From NCBI GenBank assembly GCA_023512835.1, contig CM042092.1, forward strand, positions 47,954,400 to 48,018,399: 64,000 bases of DNA, in the 5' to 3' direction. Below are positions 55,401 to 64,000 of this stretch, piece by piece; position 1 is the stretch's first letter, and each line of letters begins with the position of its first letter. Below the pieces are notes generated by a model. The model worked only from the letters and a program-made list of their open reading frames with translations, was not told the origin of the DNA and searched no databases. A program made the translations under genes and the position numbers. The stretch comes from Taxillus chinensis (taxonomy: Eukaryota > Streptophyta > Magnoliopsida > Santalales > Loranthaceae).

Positions 55401-56642
55401 GGAAGACTTGTTGGAGACATCAAATGGTATTTGAGGAAATGCTTTAAGGAATTGGTGAGTTTGGGAAGTAACCCAATTTAAGCTCCCTCTACGAGTTCAC
55501 TCAAGGAGATCGCTCTACGAGGTGACCCAAAATGGGAAAAGTTTGTCAATTGCCAAAAGGGATGCGCTTAGAGCTTGGGGAAATTGCAAAGGAAGAGGTG
55601 TACAGTTGAACGAAGAAAAGCTAGGATAGCTTGAAGAGAAGTTGGCTGAATATGAGCTCATAGGATCTCCAGGGGCAGCAAAATTCCTGCAATTACAGAG
55701 CATGTTGAATGTATGCCAATGATGCATGGACTGCAATGTGCTGTATGCGGGGGTGCATAAACCTCAACTTGTGGTGAAATATGATGCAATGTGATGCCAT
55801 GCGATGTATGCATTGAAATGCCATGTGATGCCATGCGATGTATGCATTGAAATGCCATGTGATGTATCACTGAGGGTTTGGCCGTTTGGCTAACATTCAA
55901 CTTGTTGGGGAACAATGTTCTTTTTGGGATGGAGAGTCCGCCCTGTCTTTGCTGGGGAACTCCCTGTTGTGCATGAAGGGTCTATTAAATTTTGCTTCGC
56001 CATATTGAGGAGCTTGATTTGACGGCTTCTCTGGGGATAGTGATATCCCGTGGAGATATGAGTACTCTGAATTGGGGGCTTTAAGTTGTTTGAGGATTTT
56101 GAGCTTGGCCCTACTCATAAGGCAATGCTAGAAGAGCTTACTGGGGATTTAAGATGTTCTACTCAAATATGAAATGAAGACGATGTAACATGATTAAAGA
56201 GATAAAAAGATTTTTGCTGGTTTAATTCCACAAAACATATTTATATCATAAAAAGTGTCCTATTGTCATAATCTGATAAATAGAATCACAAGTCTTTAAA
56301 AGCATAATGTACAAATTTGATTCGAGTGTGCCGCAGGTTTGACCAAGTCTTCCACTGTTTGCAGTCGCTGTTTTTTGGATGGGGTTGTCTCTACTGCTTG
56401 CAACGGACCCTATTTGTTGTGGTCCTGATCCTTTCAGTTTCTGAATGAACTGATTTCACCCTTCAAGATTTATTGTTGGCTTTGTATTTTACCCTTGGTG
56501 CCCTTTCGGGTTTTCACCAAGTCCGCCTTTGTTTTCTTTTTTGTCTTTTGTTGGAGCTTTGTATTTTACCCTTGGTGTCTTTTCGGGTTTTCACCAAGTC
56601 CGCTCATTGCAAGAAAGAGAATCTGGTTGGGAGGCATGAGAG

Positions 56643-58107
56643 TTAAGCATAAAACTTTTTGACGGCATCGTTATTCACTGGATTAGGAAGCTCGTCTCCG
56701 TCCATTTTGGCAAGGATCAATGCGCCTCCTGAGAATGCTTTTTTCACAACATATGGGCCTTCATAATTGGGAGTCCACTTGCCTCTATGGTCATGTTGAA
56801 TTGGCAAGATCTTCTTGAGGACAAGATCACCCTCTTGAAAGCTTCTGGGCTTCACCTTTTTATTGTAATTGTTCATCATTCTCTGTTGATACAGCTGTCC
56901 TCTGCAAACTGCTGCCAAGCGCTTGCCTTCAATTAAATTCAACTGCTCATAACGACTTTGGGCCCATTCTGCTTCTTCGAGCTGAGTGTCCTTAAGTATT
57001 CGGAGGGAAGGTATCTCCACTTCGACCGGTAGAACTGCTTCCATGCTATAGACCAAAGAAAATGGAGTTGCCCCAGTCGATGTACGCACTGAGGTACGAT
57101 AGGCGTGCAAAGCGTAAGGTAGCTTCTCGTGCCAATCTTTGTATGTTTCAGTCATCTTTCTGATAATGTTCTTGATGTTCTTGTTGGCTGCCTCGACTGC
57201 TCCATTCATCTTTGGGCGATAAGGGGTCGAGTTGCGGTGTTGAATTTTGTATGTTTCGCACAACCTCCCTATCATCCGGCTGTTCAAATTGGCAGCATTG
57301 TCCGTTATGATCTGCTCGGGAAGACCATATCGGCATATGATGTTGTTCCGTATAAATCGAAGTACCACAGCTTGTGTGACATTAGCGTATGATGCTGCTT
57401 CCACCCACTTGGTGAAGTAATCAATGGCTACCAAAATGAAACGATGACCATTAGAAGCTTTTGGAGATATTGGTCCGATAACGTCAATGCCCCAAAGTGA
57501 GAACGGCCACGGGGAGACCATCACATGCAGTTTGGATGGTGGTACTTGGATCTTATCGCCATAAATTTGACACTTGAGGCATTTGCGCACATATTCAATG
57601 CAATCTTTTTCCATGGTGACCCAATAGTAGCCCATTTGCATGATTTGTCTTGTTAATGTGTGTCCGTTTGCATGTGAAACATATTCCCCTTCGTGCACTT
57701 CTTTCATGATTTGTGTTGATTCTTCTTTTGCCACACACCTTAATAGCACCATGTCGTGGTTTCTCTTATACAGAATTGAGCCATCAATATAATAGTTGGA
57801 TGCTGACCTTCGGATATTTCTCTTATCAGATTCAGTGGCCTCTGCTGGGTATTCTTGCTTAAGCAAATATTGTTTGACGTCCTCAAACCAAGGTTTTTCT
57901 TCAGCATGTCCTTCAATAGCCATGCAATGTGTAGGACCATCTTGTATACGGATATCGAAAGACTGAACTTCCAACTTTGTGTCTAGTCGAAGGAGGGAGG
58001 CTAGAGTTGCCAGCGCGTCAGGGAGCTGGTTGCATTCCCTGGGCATATGCTCAAATGTGATGTCTTCGAATTGCTCGGCTAACTCTGTAACATATTTCCG
58101 ATATGGG
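56643..58107 (-). pseudogene. TAT-B second RNase H tail and integrase
   Basis: An uninterrupted frame that continues the RT frame after a single TGA. It starts in the end of the second RNase H (DALATLASLLRLDTKLEVQS). It then carries the HHCC finger (HEGEYVSHANGH; CLKCQIYGD) and the full integrase core: WGIDVIGPISPKA (first Asp), TDNAANLNSRM (second Asp), MNGAVEAANK (Glu). The C-terminal GDLVLKKILPIQHDHRGKW and GPYVVKKAFSGG follow, with a stop at 56643. All catalytic residues are intact, so this integrase domain could be functional in sequence terms, unlike that of TAT-A. Confidence 0.92.
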
Positions 58108-58109
58108 AT

Positions 58110-60101
58110 TCATTTGTGGTTTCGAGTCTCCCATTCACCCCTTACTTGAAAAATGATGAGTGCCGAATCGCCGAACACTCGCAATTTTTTGATTCCTTTG
58201 TGAATGGCTTCTTGAAGTCCCATCACACAAGCCTCATATTCCGCTACATTATTTGTACAAGGGAAGGTTAACTTTGCCGCCATGGGGAAATGTTCGCCAC
58301 TTGGGGATATCAGGATGGCCCCAACACCGTGACCTAAAAGACTGGAGGCTCCATCGAACCACATCGTCCATATGTCTGATACTTCGGCCGAAATGATGTT
58401 AATGTGCTCATCTGGGAAGCCAATAGTCATGGGCTCAAAGTCTTCCAGCGCTCTATCTGCCAAATAGTCGGCTATTGCACTTCCTTTTATGGCCTTTTGA
58501 GGTATGTAGATGATATCGTACTCCGATAGGATCAACTGCCATTTGGCGATTCTTCCGGAAATGGATGGTTTTTCCAAGAGATATTTGAGCGGATCATGCC
58601 TTGAAATCAGCCAAGTAGTATGATAAAGGGTGTATTGCCTCAATCTTCTTGTTATCCAGACAAGAGCACAGCATGTCTTCTCCAAGGGCGTGTAGTTTTC
58701 TTCATTGATGGTGAAGTTCTTGCTGAGGTAATAAATGGTCTGCTCCTTTTTGCCTGTAGAATCATGTTGCCCCAAGACACAACCCATCGCTGACTCTTGA
58801 ACGGTCAAGTATAAGATCAGAGGTCTATCCGGTACCGGTGGGACCAGAATGGGTGGATTAGACAGATATTGTTTGATCTTGTCAAAAGTTTCTTGACATT
58901 TGTCATTCCAAATTTCTGGGTTGTTCTTTCGTAAAGTCTTGAAAATGGGTTCACACGTGGCTGTCAGCTGGGAAATAAATCGGGCGATATAATTCAGTCG
59001 CCCTAGGAATCCTCTAACCTCCTTGATGGTCCGTGGCGGCGGCATCTCTTGGATAGCTCGAACTTTATCTGGATCGATTTCCACTCCTTTTTGACTCACA
59101 ATGAAACCCAACAGTTTTCCCGACATGGCTTCGAAAGTGCACTTTTCAGGGTTTAATTTCAGTTGATATTTCCGTAGCCTGTTGAAGAGCTTGCGGAGTA
59201 CTTCGATATGATCTTCAGTGCTTCGAGATTTGGCTATCATGTCGTCCACATAAACCTCGACATCTTTATGCATCATGTCGTGGAATAGGGTCACCATGGC
59301 TCGCTGATAGGTTGCCCCTGCGTTCCTCAGGCCAAAAGGCATCACATTATAGCAAAAGGTGCCCCAAAGTGTCGTGAATGTGGTCCTCTCTTTGTGTTCG
59401 GGGGCCATACGAATTGATTATAGCCTGAGAAACCATCCATGAAGGAGAATAGGGCATGTTTTGCTGTATTATCCACTAAGGTGTCAATATGAGGAAGCGG
59501 GAAGTTGTCTTTCGGACTGGCCCAATTCAGATCTCTATAGTCGACACACATGCGTACTTTGCTCCCTTTCTTTGGTACTGGTACAACATTAGCGACCCAT
59601 TCTGGATAGTGGGAGACACTTAGGAAACCTGCATCCCATTGCTTTTCGACTTCTTCTTTAATTTTTAGTATCATCTCTGGCCTCATTCTTCGCAATTTCT
59701 GCTGTACTGGCCTGCAGTCTGGCTTCACGGGTATGTGATGTTGCACTATATCTGTGTCTAATCCAGGCATATCTTGGTATGACCATGCAAAAATGTCGAT
59801 GTAGCTTCTTAACAGCTCGATTAACTTCCTCCTGATGTTGGTAGCTATCAAAGACCCCACCCTCAATTCTTTTGGTTCGGCTGTCGTCCCCAAATTCACT
59901 GTTTCTACTGGGTCTTCACTTGGAACGGATAAACGGTCTTCCCTTTCCAATAGGCGTATAATCTCCCCTGGTAGCTCAGGTGTCTCTTCTATCTCATTCT
60001 CATCAGCTTCAAACACGGGCTGCTCCCAGTTTGGACTTTGGTCAAACCTTTGGCATCTCGTTTCGCTTTCGCATACTATGTTTTCATTGACATTGTGATA
60101 C
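58110..60101 (-). pseudogene. TAT-B RT, RNase H and archaeal-type RNase H (exon 2, 5' part)
   Basis: Exon 2 begins at 60101. The N-terminal linker (FEADENEIEETPELPGEIIR) leads into RT (VRMCVDYRDLNWAS; FGLRNAGATYQRAM) with YVDDMIAKS near 59,240. The first RNase H (NYTPLEKTCCALVWITRRL) and tether are followed by the second RNase H (WTMWFDGASSLLGHGVGAIL; NVAEYEACVMGLQEAI; FGDSALIIFQVRGEW). Lesions are one lost base near 59,405 (TAT-A is in frame there, so it is a mutation, not a programmed shift) and a TGA at 58110-58112. Confidence 0.92.
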
Positions 60102-60282
60102 CTGTTTATAAGAGAATGACAAGTTGGTAACCAAATATGATATGCATATGTGATGAATGGAATGCACCATGAAAGATTTGAAAAACACATTTTATTGGAA
60201 GGTTTAAGGAAAAACAAATGTTCACAGCTTCAAAGTACATTAAAATAGAATACATTAAATCCCAGTGACCCGTAAGCATTAC
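60102..60282 (-). other. Putative intron between pro and RT of TAT-B (181 nt)
   Basis: GTAATG to TTATAAACAG on the minus strand. Splicing joins codon AT|G (60284, 60283, 60101) and continues YHNVNENIVC in the RT frame. Unspliced RNA stops at the TAA inside the donor site. Same position and ends as in TAT-A. Confidence 0.82.
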
Positions 60283-63200
60283 ATTATGGGGAGGTCCAGG
60301 CTGGTCCAATTGTTCAAAGGCTGGTTGGGATCCTCTTGCACTAGCTGAACCATCTCGCTTGGTGCATGCTCATTTATGTCCAGTACGGCTACAGTCCCCG
60401 TCTTGGGCTCAGGTTGGCTCTTGTGGATAAACCCTTCACTTTGGAATGTAACATTCAAAGGGGGAAAGCTTCTCCTTTCTTCTTGTACTGGCCTTTTCTG
60501 CAATCTTGCCATTTTGACTTCCCTCTTCATGATAGCTTCTCTCTGTCTGTCAGCTTTTGTAGGGACGTAGCCTAGCCCAAACTTTTCGGTATTTTCTCGG
60601 ATGGTCAGGGGTTTCTGAATCCCTTGAGCTGTCAGGCCTAATCCTTGCCCCGGTTTGTAACCCTGTTTAATCATAGTGGCTGCAACCATTTTTGCTGCCT
60701 TCGAGAGACGATGGTCTGGGGCGGAGGCGACATTTACCATCTCAAAAGCCCGATAGGAGCATCCTGGCACATCTTCGTTGCTTTCAACATAAGGGACTGA
60801 TGCCGGTTTGGTGACGAGGAAGCTTGTCTCCCCAGAGATGCAGATGAGTTGGTCCCCTATTACAAACTTCATCTTTTGCTGGAGACTGGACGGCACTACC
60901 CCTGCCATGTGGATCCAGGGTCTTCCCAACAAACAGCTGTAATATGGAGTGATGTCCATTACCTGAAATTCCACCGTAAAAGTAGTTGGCCCAATCCTGA
61001 GTGGAACATCCAGAGTTCCCACCACGTCACGCTTTCCTCCATCGAATGCCCGTACCTTCATCGTACAGGGACGCATATAGGACGTGTCAATTGGAAGCTG
61101 CTGCAGTATATGCAAGGGCATAATGTTCAAGGCCGAGCCGTTGTCAATAAGTACACGGGCTATGGTGTGCTCCTTGCATTTGACCGTGATGTGCAGAGCT
61201 TTTATGTGCCCCTTTCCTTCTTGGGGTAGCTCGTCATCTCCAAAGCTAATTACGTTATTCAGGATGAGGTTACTGGTGAGTCCATCCACATTCGCGACTG
61301 AGATGGTTGGAGGAACGTAGGCTTGGCTTAGAACCTTTAGCAGTGCTTCCCGGTGAGGTTGGGAATCCATCATTAATGAGAGCAAGGAGATGCGAGCCGG
61401 TTGCTGACTTAATTGATCCACAATATTATACTCGCTCTGCTTCATGAGTTTCAGAAATTCTGTGGTTTCTTCTTCAGTGATCGGTGTTCCCTTCTTTGTT
61501 GCTTCCAGTGTAGGCTCAATGTCTTGTTCTACAGCTTTTTCTTTCCTTGCTTTGTCAACTATCTCAGGGGCGTAAGCCCGACCGCTCCTGGTCTTCTTTT
61601 CTGCTATAGCGGTGGCTCCCTGGACTACTTCACAACTGTAATTCCATGGGACTGCTTTATCAATTTTATAGGGGAAAGGAGCAGGAACACCTATGGTGAG
61701 GGGTGCAATTCCATGCGGTAGTTGTGGGATTTCGGTCCTTTCCCCCTTGTCTGGCACGAGACTTGAGGCATGGATAGTGAGAGGCTTGATTCCATGTAGC
61801 AGTAACGGGTTCTCCGGAGCCTTAACAGTTAAGACAAGGGGTGTTAGCACCCATGGCGATTTGTGTGAATGATCTTCTTGGATCATGTGGCTTTGGTTGT
61901 CCATTCCTCCTCTTGAGAATTCTATCATCCTTTGGTCCATGAGTTTTTGCACCACCTCAGAAAACTCAGTACATTCTGTGATGTCATGTCCCCATGACAT
62001 CTTGTGATAAGGGCATTGCTTTTCCCTATCTGTTCCCTTCCCTGCTTTTGGCGCATCTTTAACCAGTATATAGCCATGTTCCTGTAACAGAGTAAACAAA
62101 TACATTTTCTCCATTTGCACTTGAGAGAACCTTTCCAGCCGCCCTTCCTTCTCGATACTAGCAACATTGTTGGAGTGTTCTGGGAAAGGATTGCTGTTCA
62201 CATTTGGTGTCCCAGCCAGTGCGGAAAAATCCAGCCACTTTGCATCCTTTAATGCCTGAACCTTCCTTTTGAACGTTATACAGTTTTCGATATCATGTCC
62301 AGCTCCACCTGCATGATATTCGCACCTGGCATCCGGCTTATACCAGGCCGGGGGAGGAGTCTTTATTTCTCCCAAGGGTATAGGGGTTACCATCCTTGCC
62401 TCTAAAAGCTTGGGATATAGTTCGGCATATGTCATTGGGATCGGGTCAAACTCTTGTCGCGGTCGACGAGAAGCCTGATTCGCTCCTGCTTGTTGGGTCG
62501 GGGCCCTTGGTTGCCCCTGTCCTTAAAATGTGGCTCCTGGTCCTTCCTAAGCTGCTGGCCTTGATTGCTCTGGGTATGGTGCTCTCGGTTGAAATGAGTT
62601 AGTTACCATTGAGTATGGAAATGGGATGCCTCCTTGCGGCAAGTATGGCATGAATTGGGGAGATGGAGCAGGTGCAGCATAAGCAGCTACTGGTGACCCT
62701 CTGTAGCATCCTGGCGCTTGGTAGGACGTTGGTTGTATTGACTGGTGTGATGGGTATACCAGGTTGGTTTCATTTTCCTTCTTTTTCGCTGGTGGTTGAA
62801 ACCATTTTGATGCCTCAGCTGCATCACCCTTTAGCTTTCCTCCTTTAATTCCACTTTCTACGCGTTCACCGGATGCAACCAAGTCTGCAAAGTTGTTGGA
62901 GACGTTACCTATCAATTTCTCGTAGTATACGCCTTTTAGTGTGTTGATAAAAAGAGTAGTGAGCTCTCTTTCGGTAAGAGGAGGTTGAACCTCCACAGCG
63001 GCCTCTCTCCATCTTCGTGCATAATCCTTGAAATTCTCCTCGGATCCCTTTTCCATGGACTGCAGGGTTAATCGATCCAACGCCAGTTCGGTGACATGTT
63101 TGTACTATGCCAAGAAGGAAGTAGCTAATTCTTTCCATGTCTTGACGTGGTTTCCATTTAGCTGAAAGTACCAGCGAAGGGATGCCCCAGTTAGGCTTTC

Positions 63201-63761
63201 CTGGAAACAATGCATGAGGAGCTTGTCTTCACCAGCATAAGCAGCCATCTTTTGACAATACATGGCCAAATGTGTCTTTGGATATCGGGTCCCATTGAAT
63301 TTTTCAAACTCTGGCATTTTGAATTTTGGTGGCAGCACCACTCCAGGGACTAGGCATAAGTCTTGTGGGCTGGTCATGCCATAGCTGTCAGTGCCTTCTA
63401 CGGCTTTCAACCTTTCCTCGAGTCGGCGTAGAGCGAAAGACTCAACATTTTCCTGAGGAGCTGGGGAACCCACTGCTTCCATTACATTTCCCGGTGCAGG
63501 CATAGTGAAATGAGTTTGATTTGGGGTTGGAGGTTGTGCCATAGCAGGATGGTATGTGGGTGCCTGGCTTGGAGCCAGGTTGGGTGACTGAACAGCCTCC
63601 TGTCCCTGCTCTTGATGGTGATTGGTAGTTCCCCCGGTCGGAATTCTTCCTCTTTCTTCAGTCAATTTCGTGAGCATTTCCATTATTGCGGACATTTGCC
63701 CCTGTAGGGTTTGTTGTGACTGTTCCAACCCCATGAGTCTGTTCTCTATTTCTTCTGCCAT
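60283..63761 (-). pseudogene. TAT-B gag-protease-G-patch ORF (exon 1)
   Basis: One frame of 1159 codons plus the split codon, broken only by three stops (63105-63107, 62547-62549, 62523-62525). Start MAEEIENRLMGLEQ. Capsid-like core at residues ~130-300 (KTHLAMYCQKMA; FQESLTGASLRWYFQLNGN; ITLINT-like NTLKGVYYEKLIGNVS). Two CX2HX5HX4C fingers follow (near 62,315 and 61,995). The protease (ARVLIDNGSALNIMPLHIL, near 61,140) has an intact D-x-G triad. The G-patch (GYKPGQGLGLTAQG) lies near 60,650. The uninterrupted 718-codon part runs from 62435 to 60279 if unspliced. Confidence 0.92.
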
Positions 63762-64000
63762 TGGCTGCGGTTGAGGTATTTGATTGCGCCGGGATCTGAG
63801 ATTGTAAGAGTGTGCAATCCTGGAGGGAGGCTGCTACCCACCTGGGTACAAGGGAACTTTTATTTGATTTTTTTGATATGCATGTATGCATGAATGTCTA
63901 TGCAGAGGGTTAAAGAAACAAACAACTTTATTGCAAACAAAACATACAATATAAACACTCAATACAAACATACAATGCTGAAATGCCATGTAAAATGAAA
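63762..64000 (-). other. Spacer upstream of TAT-B gag
   Basis: Matches the region before TAT-A gag (18,000-18,266). No gene; ORF1 of TAT-B is expected beyond 64000. Confidence 0.6.

Larger units (their letters stand above)
54677..56642 (-). other. 3' untranslated region of TAT-B
   Basis: About 2 kb, no gene. It contains the 18-bp palindrome (54681-54698), a 14-copy minisatellite (54,860-55,400), a block resembling the COP-C LTR (55483-55520), a 33-bp double repeat (about 55,795-55,862), and two copies of the ggttttcaccaagtccgc block (about 56,510 and 56,590). Open frames over the minisatellite are artefacts. Confidence 0.75.
51428..64000 (-). mobile_element. TAT-B: second Tat/Ogre-type gypsy element, minus strand, 5' end off-window
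   Basis: Same structure as TAT-A without the solo LTRs: gag-pro, intron, RT, two RNase H domains, integrase, repeat-bearing 3' region, PPT and 3' LTR. It has fewer lesions than TAT-A (three stops in gag, one frameshift and one stop in pol), so it is younger or less decayed. The element ends TGATGACA at 51428; the flank atgtc (51423-51427) is the expected target duplication. Confidence 0.92.

Noticed and set aside
54847..55423. Minus-strand open frames up to 159 codons
   Set aside because: Also products of a minisatellite in the TAT-B 3' untranslated region; several overlapping frames are open at once.
59380..59430. Programmed frameshift in TAT-B RT
   Set aside because: TAT-A is in one frame at the homologous site, so the lost base in TAT-B is a mutation.

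Overview
The window is plant repeat DNA. I found no host gene, tRNA or rRNA. Everything I can identify is LTR-retrotransposon sequence, mostly nested. The families are Ty1/copia of the Sirevirus type (pol followed by a third, so-called env-like, ORF) and large Ty3/gypsy elements of the Tat/Ogre type (extra ORF before gag, ~3.2-kb LTRs, two RNase H domains, intron between protease and RT). This suggests heterochromatin of an angiosperm, probably a dicot; the species cannot be told. Element names below are mine.

Layout. SIRE-A (+, 1-9528; 5' part off-window) ends in its 3' LTR and sits inside the RNase H gene of SIRE-B (+, 9529-15672). SIRE-B sits inside the 5' LTR of TAT-A (+, 15673-34182). 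TAT-A carries two later solo LTRs, each with a perfect 5-bp target duplication: one in gag (18339-20063, TGTCT) and one just before the pro/RT intron (23339-25092, GCGAG). TAT-A's right flank is an Athila-like LTR end (34183-34572) and a scrap of gypsy protease (34573-34691). Next is COP-C (-, 34692-42912), a degenerate copia element with one truncated LTR. It abuts SIRE-D (+, 42913-45312), a pol fragment interrupted by SIRE-E (-, 45313-51427). SIRE-E is interrupted in its RNase H by TAT-B (-, 51428-64000, continuing off-window).

All genes are retroelement gag/pro/int/RT/RNase H plus the extra ORFs, and nearly all are broken by stops or frameshifts. The longest open frame is the 870-codon third ORF of SIRE-B (11390-14002). 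It does not look like an envelope protein: it has no obvious signal peptide or membrane anchor, but it has a basic NLS-like cluster and a C-terminal region with the His, Asp, Gln and Cys pattern of C48 (Ulp1/SUMO-protease) peptidases. The pattern is present in all three Sirevirus copies and is the most interesting signal here.

Other notable points: the Tat elements have a ~180-nt GT-AG intron whose removal joins gag-pro and pol in frame in both copies; both have a G-patch after the protease; a perfect palindrome sits next to the Tat polypurine tract; twin polypurine modules lie downstream of Sirevirus pol; and the two solo LTRs share a G-box-rich promoter module despite different ends.
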